Below the pieces are notes generated by a model. The model was given only the letters and a program-made list of their open reading frames with translations. It was not told where the DNA came from and searched no databases. Of a stretch of 61,041 nt of DNA, positions 32,963-41,771 are shown in pieces; within the stretch, counting starts at the first letter, position 1; each line of letters begins with the position of its first letter. The stretch lies in assembly GCF_001424945.1 (NCBI RefSeq), contig NZ_LMCW01000022.1:1-61041 (forward strand). The letters are read 5' to 3'. Both the position numbers and the translations under genes were made by a program. This DNA comes from Rhizobium sp. Root1203. Lineage in GTDB: Bacteria; Pseudomonadota; Alphaproteobacteria; Rhizobiales; Rhizobiaceae.

Positions 32963-34591
32963 CTACTTCGTGGCGAGGCTTGCCAGCGCCGCGACGAGGC
33001 CCTGTGTCGAGGAATCGTGGCCCTCCGCACTCTCCTTGCCTTCGATGACAGGCAGCAGGCCGGTTGCCAGTTCCTTGCCGAGCTCGACGCCCCATTGGTC
33101 GAAGGAGTTGATCCGGAAGAGCACGCCTTCGACGAAGACACGGTGTTCGTAGAGCGCGATGAGGCGGCCGAGCGCATAGGGCGTCAGCTTGCCGTAGACG
33201 AAGGTGATCGACGGGCGGTTTCCGGTGAAGACGCGGTGCGGAGCGATGAAATCGGCCTTTCTGTCGTCCATGCCCTTGTCGGTGAGCTGCTTTTTGGCTT
33301 CCGCGAAGGTGCGGCCCTTCATCAGCGCTTCCGACTGGGCAATGACATTGGCCATCAGCAGCTGGTGCTGATGGCGCAGCCCCGGTTCGAAGGCGTTTGC
33401 CGCGATCATGAATTCGGCTGGAATGACGCTCGTGCCCTGGTGGATGAGCTGGTAGAAGGCGTGCTGGCCGTTGGTGCCGGGTTCTCCCCAGACGACCGGG
33501 CCGGAATTGCCCTCGACCGGCGTGCCGTCGATGGTCACGCCCTTGCCGTTCGATTCCATGTCGAGCTGCTGCAGATAGGCCGGGAAGCGCGACAGGCGCT
33601 GGTCGTAAGGCAGGATCGCGCGCGTCGCGTAGCCCAACGCATTGCGATTGTAGAAGCCGATCAGGCCGAGCAGTATAGGCAGGTTCTTCGTAATGGGCGC
33701 CTGGCGGAAGTGGTTGTCCATCGCATGGGCGCCATCGAGGAAGTTGCCGAAATTCTCCGGCCCCACAGCAATCATCAGGGGCAGGCCGATCGCCGACCAG
33801 ATCGAGTAGCGGCCGCCGACCCAATCCCAGAAGCCGAAGACGCGTTCGCTGTCGATGCCGAAGGTCGCGACCTTGTCGAGCGCTGTCGAAACGGCCGCGA
33901 AGTGATGCTGCACAGCCGCTTCGCCAAGCGCGTCGGCGATGAACTTGCGCGCGGTCTGCGCGTTGGTCATCGTCTCGATGGTCGTGAAGGTCTTGGACGC
34001 GACGATGAAGAGCGTCGTTTCCGGCTTCACCAGCTTCAGTATGTCGGCGATATGCGCGCTATCGATGTTGGAGACGAAATGCGCGCGAGGGCCGTCATGG
34101 AAGGGCGCAAGCGCCAACGTCGCCATGACGGGCCCCAGATCCGAGCCGCCGATGCCGATATTGATGACATCGGTGATCGCCTTGCCGGTCGCCCCCTTCA
34201 ACGCGCCCGAACGGATGCCGTCGGCGAATTTGCCCATCGCAGCCAGGACCGCGTTGACGTCGGGCATCACGTCCTTGCCGTCGACCAGAACGGGCGTGTT
34301 GGAACGGTTGCGCAGCGCCGTGTGCAGAACGGCGCGGTCCTCCGTGAAGTTGATCGCCGTGCCGGAGAACATTTCGTCGCGCTTGGCCTCGACGCCCCCG
34401 GTTTCGGCAAGTTTCACCAGGAGAGCCAGGACCTCGTCGTTCACGGCCGTCTTTGAATAGTCCATAAGAAGATCGTCGAGCGACGCGGTAAAGCGGGAGA
34501 AGCGCTGCGGATCGGCCGCGAAAGCGGCGCGGATGTCGGTCGCCTTGGTCGCGGCCGCAGTGCTCTTCAATTGTTCAACGATGGCATTCAT
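32963..34591 (-). CDS. pgi: glucose-6-phosphate isomerase
   Basis: A 542-residue phosphoglucose isomerase interconverting glucose-6-phosphate and fructose-6-phosphate. Signatures are clear: VINIGIGGSDLGPVMA, FIVASKTFTTIETMTNA, WGEPGTNGQHAFYQLIHQGT and a C-terminal FDQWGVELGKELA. Full length. In rhizobia this step feeds the Entner-Doudoroff pathway from fructose, fitting the frc and fructokinase genes nearby. Confidence 0.97.
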   Translation of the reverse strand: MNAIVEQLKSTAAATKATDIRAAFAADPQRFSRFTASLDDLLMDYSKTAVNDEVLALLVKLAETGGVEAKRDEMFSGTAINFTEDRAVLHTALRNRSNTPVLVDGKDVMPDVNAVLAAMGKFADGIRSGALKGATGKAITDVINIGIGGSDLGPVMATLALAPFHDGPRAHFVSNIDSAHIADILKLVKPETTLFIVASKTFTTIETMTNAQTARKFIADALGEAAVQHHFAAVSTALDKVATFGIDSERVFGFWDWVGGRYSIWSAIGLPLMIAVGPENFGNFLDGAHAMDNHFRQAPITKNLPILLGLIGFYNRNALGYATRAILPYDQRLSRFPAYLQQLDMESNGKGVTIDGTPVEGNSGPVVWGEPGTNGQHAFYQLIHQGTSVIPAEFMIAANAFEPGLRHQHQLLMANVIAQSEALMKGRTFAEAKKQLTDKGMDDRKADFIAPHRVFTGNRPSITFVYGKLTPYALGRLIALYEHRVFVEGVLFRINSFDQWGVELGKELATGLLPVIEGKESAEGHDSSTQGLVAALASLATK

Positions 34592-34678
34592 GGGAGGCTC
34601 CTTTGCAGGGCGAGAGGGTCGCGGAAACTATTCGCTTTGTAGGGTGCAAATCAAGTTCGGCGACCTGCCGAAACGCAA

Positions 34679-34708
34679 AAAAGCCACCCGCGACGACGGA
34701 TGGCTTTT
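34679..34708 (-). terminator. terminator after fadD
   Basis: On the minus strand, AAAGCCATCCG pairs with CGGGTGGCTTT and is followed by a T run (the A run at 34677-34682 of the plus strand). It lies 20 bases after the fadD stop. Confidence 0.8.
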
Positions 34709-34727
34709 CAGCGCGGAGCATATGGAT

Positions 34728-36428
34728 CTAGCTGCGCAGATCCTTGCGCAGGATCTTGCCGACGGGCGACTTGGGCAGCTCGGGGCGGAACTCGATGAAC
34801 CGAGGCCGCTTGTAGTTGGTCAGGTTCTCCGCGCAGTGAGCCTTCACGTCGGCCTCGGTGAGCGCCGGATCCTTCCTGACGACGAACAGCTTCACGGCTT
34901 CGCCGGAGTGGCCGTCCGCAACGCCGATCGCCGCGGATTCGAGGATACCGGGATGCATGGCGGCCACCTCCTCGATTTCGTTCGGGTAGACGTTGAAGCC
35001 GGACACGAGGATCATGTCCTTCTTCCGGTCCACAATCTTGGTGTAGCCGCGCGCATCCATGAAGCCCATGTCGCCCGTGCGGAAGTAGCCGTCAGGCGTC
35101 ATCGCGCGGGCTGTCTCCTCTGGCTTGTTCCAATAGCCAGCCATGACCTGCGGCCCGTGAATGCAGATTTCGCCGATCTCGCCGAGCGGTAGCGATTTGC
35201 CGTCCTCGTCCCTGATATCGAGGTCGGTGGAAGGGATCGGCAGGCCGATCGAGCCGGTGAATTCGGGCGAATCAAAACGGTTGGCGGTCGCAACCGGCGA
35301 GGTCTCGGAGAGGCCGTAGCCTTCGGTAATGTGAGATCCCGTCATCTTCAGCCAGCGCTCCGCGACCGGCCGCTGCACGGCCATGCCGCCGCCGAGCGAG
35401 ATGACCAGCGATGAAAAATCGACCTTCGCGAATTCCTGATTGTTCATCAGGGCGTTGAAGAGCGTGTTGAGGCCGGGGAAAACGTGGACGTTGGACTTGG
35501 AAAACTCCCTGACCAGTGCAGGGATATCGCGCGGATTGGCGACCAGAATGTTGTGCGCGCCGAGCGACATGCCCATCAGCGAATTCACCGTCAGTGCGAA
35601 GATATGATAGAGGGGCAGGGCGCAGAGGAAGTTCAGGACATCGGGCCGCTGCCGGCTTTCGAAGGCCGATTTCAGCCAGAGTTCAAGCTGGAGCTTGTTG
35701 GACAGCAGGTTCCGGTGGGTAAGGACCGCGCCCTTGGCGACCCCTGTGGTGCCGCCGGTATACTGCAGGAAGGCGATGTCGTTGCCGGTCACCACGGCCG
35801 GCTTGAATGCCTTGCCGGCCCCTTCGCTCAGCACCTGCTTGAAGGTCTTGTGCTGCGGGATGGACCACGAGGGAACGAGTTTCTTCACCTTGCGAACAAG
35901 GAGGTTCACGATCAGGCCCTTGGCACCCAGCATTTCGCCGAGCGAACTGACGACGACGTGGCGTACGTCGGTCTTGGCGAGCACCTGCTCGACCGTTCGC
36001 GCGAAATTCTCGAGGACGAAGATAGCCTTGGCGCCGGAGTCCCGCAGCTGGTGCTCCAGTTCTCGCGGCGTATAGAGCGGGTTGACGTTCACGACGACCA
36101 GGCCGGCGCGCAGGATGCCGTAGACGGCAACAGGGTTCTGCAGGACGTTCGGCATCATCACGGCGACGCGGTCGCCCTTCTGCAGGCCTGTGTTCTGCAG
36201 CCACGCGGCGATCTTGCGCGTCTGGCTTTCCAGTTCCCGATACGTCAGTCGCTTTCCCATGCTGGAGAATGCGACGCGGTCGGCATAGCGTGCGCAGGAT
36301 TTGTCGAGCAGTTCCGCCAATGATGCATATTCGAGAGGCGGAAGCTCCGCCGGGACGATCTCGGGATAGGTGGCAAGCCAGGGCTTTGCCGGCTTGGCGC
36401 CGCCTGGGTGGGCGGAAATGCTGTTCAT
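34728..36428 (-). CDS. fadD: long-chain fatty acid-CoA ligase
   Basis: A 566-residue acyl-CoA synthetase of the FadD type. The AMP-binding motif YTGGTTGVAKGAVLTH, GYGLSETSPV, GYFRTGDMGFMD and the C-terminal lysine motif SPVGKILRKDL are present. It activates fatty acids for beta-oxidation; fadD affects surface motility in Sinorhizobium. The start MNSISAHPGG at 36428 follows GAGAGAGAC; a longer frame to 36497 is not family-like. A perfect 16-base palindrome at 36554 lies in the divergent promoter region shared with the PRC-barrel gene. Confidence 0.95.
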   Translation of the reverse strand: MNSISAHPGGAKPAKPWLATYPEIVPAELPPLEYASLAELLDKSCARYADRVAFSSMGKRLTYRELESQTRKIAAWLQNTGLQKGDRVAVMMPNVLQNPVAVYGILRAGLVVVNVNPLYTPRELEHQLRDSGAKAIFVLENFARTVEQVLAKTDVRHVVVSSLGEMLGAKGLIVNLLVRKVKKLVPSWSIPQHKTFKQVLSEGAGKAFKPAVVTGNDIAFLQYTGGTTGVAKGAVLTHRNLLSNKLQLELWLKSAFESRQRPDVLNFLCALPLYHIFALTVNSLMGMSLGAHNILVANPRDIPALVREFSKSNVHVFPGLNTLFNALMNNQEFAKVDFSSLVISLGGGMAVQRPVAERWLKMTGSHITEGYGLSETSPVATANRFDSPEFTGSIGLPIPSTDLDIRDEDGKSLPLGEIGEICIHGPQVMAGYWNKPEETARAMTPDGYFRTGDMGFMDARGYTKIVDRKKDMILVSGFNVYPNEIEEVAAMHPGILESAAIGVADGHSGEAVKLFVVRKDPALTEADVKAHCAENLTNYKRPRFIEFRPELPKSPVGKILRKDLRS

Positions 36429-36553
36429 CGTGTCTCTCTCCCTCTCGCTGCCGACCGGTTCCACCGGCAACCGATTGGACGATCCTCCATCTTCCAATAC
36501 GGCAGCTTATGTCATTGCCTGAATGGTTCAAGCCGAGATTAGATACACTAACC

Positions 36554-36569
36554 TTGACGTAAACGTCAA
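36554..36569. promoter_or_regulatory. palindrome TTGACGTAAACGTCAA in fadD promoter region
   Basis: TTGACGT (36554-36560) and ACGTCAA (36563-36569) form a perfect palindrome around AA. It resembles the operators reported for MerR-family LiuR regulators of fatty and branched-chain acid degradation. It lies 126 bases before fadD and 108 bases before the divergent PRC-barrel gene. Confidence 0.6.
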
Positions 36570-36676
36570 TATTGCAGCAACGCGCGCGCCTGTGGGAAAT
36601 TTGGAACCTTGAGCGCCGCGCGACGTTTTCAAACCGTACGCCAAGCACGACGAAACCAACAAAAGGGAGGTGCACA

Positions 36677-37069
36677 ATGCTGCATCAGGACGCTGACAAC
36701 AACCGCCGAGACCCAAACGTAAAGGACACGCCGACGTTGATTGCGAGCGACCGCGTGGAAGGGACGCGCGTCTACGGTGCCGATGGCAAGCACATCGGTT
36801 CGATCGAGCGGCTGATCCTCGGCAAGCAGGATGGGCGCGTCGCCTACGCCGTTTTGAGCTTCGGTGGTTTCATGGGGATCGGTCACGATCACTACCCGCT
36901 GCCGTGGGAAAAGTTGGCCTACGATACCCAGCTGGACGGCTATCGCATCGACCTGACGAAGGAGCAGATCGAAGGCGCGCCGAGCTATTCGGACGATGAC
37001 GACAACTGGTACAACGACAACGGCCGCCGGGTCTATGACTACTATGGCGTGCCGCCCTACTGGATGTAG
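36677..37069 (+). CDS. PRC-barrel domain protein
   Basis: A 130-residue soluble protein with one PRC-barrel domain (about residues 18-90): LIASDRVEGTRVYGADGKHI, then AYAVLSFGGFMGIGHDHYPL. The C-terminus is acidic and tyrosine-rich (YSDDDDNWYNDNGRR, PPYWM). Such proteins are common and abundant in rhizobia and often stress-related, but their function is unknown. The ATG at 36677 follows GGGAGG at 36665-36670. Confidence 0.88.
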   Translation: MLHQDADNNRRDPNVKDTPTLIASDRVEGTRVYGADGKHIGSIERLILGKQDGRVAYAVLSFGGFMGIGHDHYPLPWEKLAYDTQLDGYRIDLTKEQIEGAPSYSDDDDNWYNDNGRRVYDYYGVPPYWM

Positions 37070-37145
37070 GGTTACCCGCAAGCGTGGATAAGCGCCCGTG
37101 CAGCACGCTGCGTCCAGGTTGTGGCGGCGCGGCGGCATGATTTGG

Positions 37146-37170
37146 ATGGCCCCGTCGGGGACGGGGCCAT
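37146..37170. terminator. hairpin between PRC-barrel gene and beta-mannosidase gene
   Basis: ATGGCCCCGTC (37146-37156) pairs with GACGGGGCCAT (37160-37170) with a three-base loop, adjacent to the beta-mannosidase stop. The genes are convergent, and the hairpin could serve both. Confidence 0.75.
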
Positions 37171-37171
37171 T

Positions 37172-39625
37172 TCAGTGCCCGTCAAGCAGATCGTTGGCCG
37201 ATCGAAGCACCTTCCCAAGGGAGATGTCCTTCACGGAAACGGCCTTCGACGTCCTGACCTTGAAAGTATGGCTTTCGCCCGGCAGCAGCGTCACCAGCAT
37301 CGAATCCACCACGGCATCGGGATCGAGACGATCCGCCATCAGGCAGAGGTCCTTCAGGAAGCTCTCGGCAGTGATGTGGACCTCGCAGCCATCTGCGGTC
37401 GTCGTCACCTTGATGGCAGCCCTCGGCTTCGGTAGCCGGAGATCGATATCCTCGACGAAGTAGTGGAAAGCGCGCCTGTCGAGCATTTGCACGACGACGA
37501 TTTCGTCATGTGCCGCGGCTGGCGCAGCGATGTCGGCCGGCAGAGGAAATGCTTTTGCCTCGAAGCGATCGCAGAGATGCCGCCAGAACTCGAACTCCGC
37601 GAGCACCGTCCCGTCGAGCTTCATCCGCTTGCCGCTGATCTTCGCACGCCAGAAAAGCGTTCGCTCATTCACCGCGACGGCCGCCAGTCCGCCTGCGCGG
37701 GGCTGAATCGTCAGAAGCCGCGGATCGAAGGCCTCTCGCATCGCATACCACAGCGGCTTGCGCCGCCCGGCCGAATCGAGTGCCGCCCATGACGTCACCG
37801 GCCAGCAATCGTTGAACTGCCAGACGATCGCACCCTTGCAGATATCGCGATGCGAGCGCATGTGCTCGATCGCAAAGCGGATCGCGCGCGCCTGATTGAG
37901 CTGTGTGGCAAAATGCCAGTCGTCCATCGTCTCCGGTATCGGCAGATGGCCGGCGAGCCCTCGGATCAGCTTGTCGTTCCCCTCCGTCGCCTTCTGGTGG
38001 TGAAACACTCCATTGGAAACGGGCGTCAGCGGCGCGTCATGGACGCTCTCTTCCAGCGTCGCCCAGTTGGGCGGCGCTTGCCAGCCGAATTCCGAGCAGA
38101 AGCGCGGGATGTAGTTGCGGTAGACCTCGTAGCCGACGTCGTTCCAGACATCCCATATGTGCTTGCATCCATGCGAATCGGCGTTCGGTTCGATCGTCAT
38201 GCTGCCGGAATAGGGACTGCCGGGATAATAGGGCCGGTCCGGATCGAGTTCGGCGCAGAGCTTCGGCAGGATATCGAGATAGTAGCCGAGCCCCCAGCTC
38301 TCGCCGTCCTTGATGACAGGCCGCCAACCCCATTCGTCGAAGCCCCAGATATTCTCGTTGTTGCCGTTCCAGACGATCAGCGACGGGTGCGGCATCAGTC
38401 GCACGACATTGTCGCGCACCTCGGCCTCGACCTCGCTGCGAAGTGGCTCTTCCTCGGGATAGGAGGCGCAGGCGAAGAGGAAATCCTGCCAGACGAGCAT
38501 GCCGGCGCGATCGCAGGCCTCATAGAATTCGTCGCGCTCGAAAATGCCGCCGCCCCAGACGCGGAGCATGTTGATGTTCGCAGCCTTCGCCTCGTCGACG
38601 CGGGACGCGTATCGCTCCGCCGTCACGCGCGACGGGAAGCAATCATCCGGAATCCAGTTGGCTCCGCATACGAACAGCGGAACGTCGTTGACGACGAAGG
38701 TGAAGGCCGAACCGTGTTCATCCGCGGACGTGTCCAGCCGCACCGACCGGAAGCCGATGTCCTTCGTATAGGTATCGAGTAAGTCGTTGCTTACGTCGCA
38801 GCTCAGCTCGAGACCCAGCGAATACAGCGGTTGCGCGCCGAGATGATGCGGCCACCAGTTCTGCGGCGAGGGCACGCGGATCTCGAAGCTGATCTCGTCG
38901 GTATCGGGCGGTATGGCGACGGCCAGTTCCTGGCCAGCGACGGTTGCGGTGAGCATCAAGGGCGTCGGCTCGCCTTGTCGCGCCAGTGTTGCATGGACGG
39001 TTACAAGACCATCGCCGCCCGCAAGCGTCGCCGAAACCCGCGTCTCCGCCATCCTTGCCCGGTTCCAGCTTTCCAGCCGCACCGGCTTCCAGATGCCCGA
39101 TGTCACCAGCGTCGGACCCCAGTCCCAGCCGAAGTTGCACGCCATCTTGCGCATCAGGTTGCCGGGCCCCGGATAGTTGTTCGGCCGGTAGCCGTAATGC
39201 TCCTCCATCTCCGCGCCGTAGGCATAGGCCGAGCGGAAGACGATGCTCAGCTCGTTCGCGCCCGGCTTCAGCCGCTCCGACACGTCGAAGCGGTAGGTGC
39301 GATGCATGTCGAAGGTCCGGCCGATCTCTTCGCCGTTGAGCGAAATTGCCGCGACCGTGTCGAGTCCGTCGAAGACCAGCTCGTGCACCCGTTCGTCGTC
39401 CGGCGCAGAATCGAAACTGCAGCGGTAAGTCCAGTCCTCCCGCCCGATCCAGTCGTTGGTGATCTCGTTGACGTCGATGTAGGGGTCGGGGATCAGCCTG
39501 CCCGCCAGAAGGTCGAGATGGACGCAGCCGGGTACGGCCGCAGGGATGCCGGTATTGAGATCCGGCCTTCCTGTAACGTTGCAGGAGGCGGTCCAGCCGC
39601 GGCTCAGTTCGATTTTTTCGATCAT
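37172..39625 (-). CDS. beta-mannosidase, glycoside hydrolase family 2
   Basis: An 817-residue GH2 enzyme. The N-terminal sugar-binding domain starts LSRGWTASCNVTGRP, and the catalytic barrel contains the acid/base glutamate in VWNGNNENIWGF and the nucleophile glutamate in RFCSEFGWQAPPNW, the pattern of beta-mannosidases. There is no signal peptide, so it is cytoplasmic and would cut small beta-mannosides after uptake. No transporter is adjacent; gloA lies nine bases upstream on the same strand, so they may share a transcript. Confidence 0.9.
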   Translation of the reverse strand: MIEKIELSRGWTASCNVTGRPDLNTGIPAAVPGCVHLDLLAGRLIPDPYIDVNEITNDWIGREDWTYRCSFDSAPDDERVHELVFDGLDTVAAISLNGEEIGRTFDMHRTYRFDVSERLKPGANELSIVFRSAYAYGAEMEEHYGYRPNNYPGPGNLMRKMACNFGWDWGPTLVTSGIWKPVRLESWNRARMAETRVSATLAGGDGLVTVHATLARQGEPTPLMLTATVAGQELAVAIPPDTDEISFEIRVPSPQNWWPHHLGAQPLYSLGLELSCDVSNDLLDTYTKDIGFRSVRLDTSADEHGSAFTFVVNDVPLFVCGANWIPDDCFPSRVTAERYASRVDEAKAANINMLRVWGGGIFERDEFYEACDRAGMLVWQDFLFACASYPEEEPLRSEVEAEVRDNVVRLMPHPSLIVWNGNNENIWGFDEWGWRPVIKDGESWGLGYYLDILPKLCAELDPDRPYYPGSPYSGSMTIEPNADSHGCKHIWDVWNDVGYEVYRNYIPRFCSEFGWQAPPNWATLEESVHDAPLTPVSNGVFHHQKATEGNDKLIRGLAGHLPIPETMDDWHFATQLNQARAIRFAIEHMRSHRDICKGAIVWQFNDCWPVTSWAALDSAGRRKPLWYAMREAFDPRLLTIQPRAGGLAAVAVNERTLFWRAKISGKRMKLDGTVLAEFEFWRHLCDRFEAKAFPLPADIAAPAAAHDEIVVVQMLDRRAFHYFVEDIDLRLPKPRAAIKVTTTADGCEVHITAESFLKDLCLMADRLDPDAVVDSMLVTLLPGESHTFKVRTSKAVSVKDISLGKVLRSANDLLDGH

Positions 39626-39634
39626 TGTGTGCTC

Positions 39635-40030
39635 TTAGAGGTAGCGGCCGTGGCGCTGCATGACTTCGACTTTGTAGCCGTCCGGATCTGTGATGAAGAA
39701 GAAGAGCGCCAGGAGCTTGCCGTCGCGATTGAGTTCGACCAGCTTGCCCGGGTTAAGACCCGCTTCTGTCAGGCGCTTGTGTTCGACGGCGACCTCGTCG
39801 ACGGAAAACGCCAGATGGCCGTAGCCGTCCCCGAGCTTATAGGGTTCGATGCGGCCCTTGTTGACCGTCAGCTCCAGCTCGAAACCGGTGTCGCGGCTGC
39901 TGAGATAGATCAGCGTGAACGTATCGAAATCGATGCGATCGGCGACTTCGAGGCCGAAAACCTTGCCATAGAACTCGACCGAGCGCGCTTCGTCGAGAAC
40001 GCGGATCATGGAGTGAATCATCTTGGCCAA
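39635..40030 (-). CDS. gloA: lactoylglutathione lyase (glyoxalase I)
   Basis: A 131-residue VOC metalloenzyme that turns the methylglyoxal-glutathione adduct into lactoylglutathione. Metal ligands are consistent with the family: the histidine in MIHSMIRV, glutamate in GFELELT, histidine in GHLAFSVD and glutamate in GYKVEVMQR. Length is normal for bacterial GloA. It is upstream of the beta-mannosidase gene by nine bases. Confidence 0.9.
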   Translation of the reverse strand: MAKMIHSMIRVLDEARSVEFYGKVFGLEVADRIDFDTFTLIYLSSRDTGFELELTVNKGRIEPYKLGDGYGHLAFSVDEVAVEHKRLTEAGLNPGKLVELNRDGKLLALFFFITDPDGYKVEVMQRHGRYL

Positions 40031-40077
40031 GGCTGCCTCCCCTCTTGCATGTTGCGGCAGCTTTGGTAGCCGCTGTG

Positions 40078-40827
40078 TCAGGTCGCGCGCAAGCCCATTC
40101 TTCGCGTAATTGCCGTTTCGGCGAGCCCCATCGCGTCGTAGATCAGGACGGCCATCAGGCCGACGATCAAGCCGCCCTGCAGGATGAAGGCCGTGTTGTC
40201 GGAGATCAGGCCGGCGATGATGACCTCCCCGAGCCCCTTTGCCGCGACCGTCGAGCCGATCGTGGCCGTGCCGATGTTGATCACCGTCGCGACCTTGACG
40301 CCTTCGATGATCAGCGGCAGCGCGAGCGGCAGTTCGACGCGAAACAGCCGCTGCGTCGGGCTCATCCCCATGCCGTCAGCGGCATCGAGCACCGAAGACG
40401 ATACCTGGTTGAGACCAGCGACCGTGTTCTCGAAAATCGGCAGGAGGCCGTAGAGAAAGAGCGCGATCAGCGTCGGGCCGGCGCCGAAGCCGATGGCGGG
40501 CACGGCAAGCGCAAGCACTGCAACCGGCGGAAAGGTCTGGCCGGCATTGGCGATGGCACGCGATAGCGGCAGGAAGTCGGCGCCGCTTTTTCGGGTCACG
40601 AAGATTCCCCCGACGATGGCCAGAACCGCGCTCGCCACGATCGAGACGAGCACCAGCTCAAGATGTCCGGCGGCGAGCGACGGCAGGCTGTTTTGCCTAT
40701 AGACCGCCGGCGCATTGTTGTTGGTCAGCGGCGCCAGCAAAAACGACAGCCATTCCGTCCTGAAAAGCAGGATCAGCAGCAGCACCAGCGCTGCGACGCG
40801 GAAAAGATTTGCGGTGATCAGTTTCAT
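40078..40827 (-). CDS. quaternary-amine ABC transporter, permease 2
   Basis: A 249-residue inner-membrane permease of the OpuBB/ProW type, with about five to six membrane helices and the conserved EAA-like loop DAADGMGMSPTQRLFRVELP. It forms the pore with the larger permease at 41768-42931. Its ATG overlaps the ATPase stop by four bases. It is the last gene of the four-gene operon: binding protein, permease 1, ATPase, permease 2. Confidence 0.9.
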   Translation of the reverse strand: MKLITANLFRVAALVLLLILLFRTEWLSFLLAPLTNNNAPAVYRQNSLPSLAAGHLELVLVSIVASAVLAIVGGIFVTRKSGADFLPLSRAIANAGQTFPPVAVLALAVPAIGFGAGPTLIALFLYGLLPIFENTVAGLNQVSSSVLDAADGMGMSPTQRLFRVELPLALPLIIEGVKVATVINIGTATIGSTVAAKGLGEVIIAGLISDNTAFILQGGLIVGLMAVLIYDAMGLAETAITRRMGLRAT

Positions 40828-41771
40828 GCCTTGCGGCCCAGCGCCAGCAGCCGCGACATGGAGATGGAGCCGACAGGGGCTTTCTTGGTGCCGTCCTGAA
40901 CGGCCGCCTCGTCGATGCCTTGCCAGATCATCTCCGCCAGCGCGTCGCGAAGGCTAAGCGATTGCTCCAGGCTATGGGACAGGCCGGGCTTGGCAGGCGC
41001 CATGCTGGCTTTCAGCGGCAGCAGCGACATGCGCTTCAGCGCGCGGTCGGACGTGCCGGTCAGCTGCTGCACGAAGGGGTCGGCGGGCTCGGTCAGGATC
41101 TCCTCAGGTGTCGAATATTGCAGCAGCCTCCCGCCCTTCATCACCGCGATCCGGTCGCCGAGATGGAAGGCTTCGTCCATGTCGTGCGTGACGAGAATGA
41201 CTGTTGTCCCGAACTGCTTCTGGATAGCAAGAAGGTCATCCTGCGCCTTGCCGCGGATGACAGGGTCGAGCGCGCCGAACGGCTCGTCCATGATCAGTAC
41301 CTCGGGTTCGGCCGCAAGCGCGCGCGCCACCCCGACGCGCTGCTGTTCGCCGCCTGAGAGCTGATGCGGATATTTCGCGGTGAAGATCGCCGGATCGAGA
41401 TTGAACAGCCGCAGCAGTTCCTTGACGCGATTGTCGATCCGCGCGCTGTCCCAGCCGAGAAGCTGCGGTACGGTCGCGATATTCTGGCCCACGGTTCGGT
41501 GCGGAAACAGGCCATTGCCCTGGATGACATAGCCGATGTTGCGGCGCAGCTCGGTGGCCGGCACGTCGCCAACGTTGCGGCCGTCGACGAAGATCTCCCC
41601 TTCGGTGATCGGCACCAGGCGGTTGATCATGCGGATCAGGGTCGATTTTCCGGAGCCTGAGGTGCCCACGATGACGGTGATCGCCCCCTTCTCGACCGAC
41701 ATCGAGACATTGTCGACCACAGGCGTGGCACCGTAACGCTTGGTGACGTTCCGGATGTCGATCATGCTCAT
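40824..41771 (-). CDS. quaternary-amine ABC transporter, ATP-binding protein
   Basis: A 315-residue ATPase of the OpuA/ProV type: Walker A GTSGSGKSTLIRMINRL (about 32-48), signature LSGGEQQRVGVARALA, Walker B VLIMDEPFGALDP, and VTHDMDEAFHLGD. The C-terminal CBS pair found in some osmosensing homologues is absent; about 65 unrelated residues follow the nucleotide domain. It overlaps both neighbouring permease genes by four bases. Confidence 0.92.
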   Translation of the reverse strand: MSMIDIRNVTKRYGATPVVDNVSMSVEKGAITVIVGTSGSGKSTLIRMINRLVPITEGEIFVDGRNVGDVPATELRRNIGYVIQGNGLFPHRTVGQNIATVPQLLGWDSARIDNRVKELLRLFNLDPAIFTAKYPHQLSGGEQQRVGVARALAAEPEVLIMDEPFGALDPVIRGKAQDDLLAIQKQFGTTVILVTHDMDEAFHLGDRIAVMKGGRLLQYSTPEEILTEPADPFVQQLTGTSDRALKRMSLLPLKASMAPAKPGLSHSLEQSLSLRDALAEMIWQGIDEAAVQDGTKKAPVGSISMSRLLALGRKA

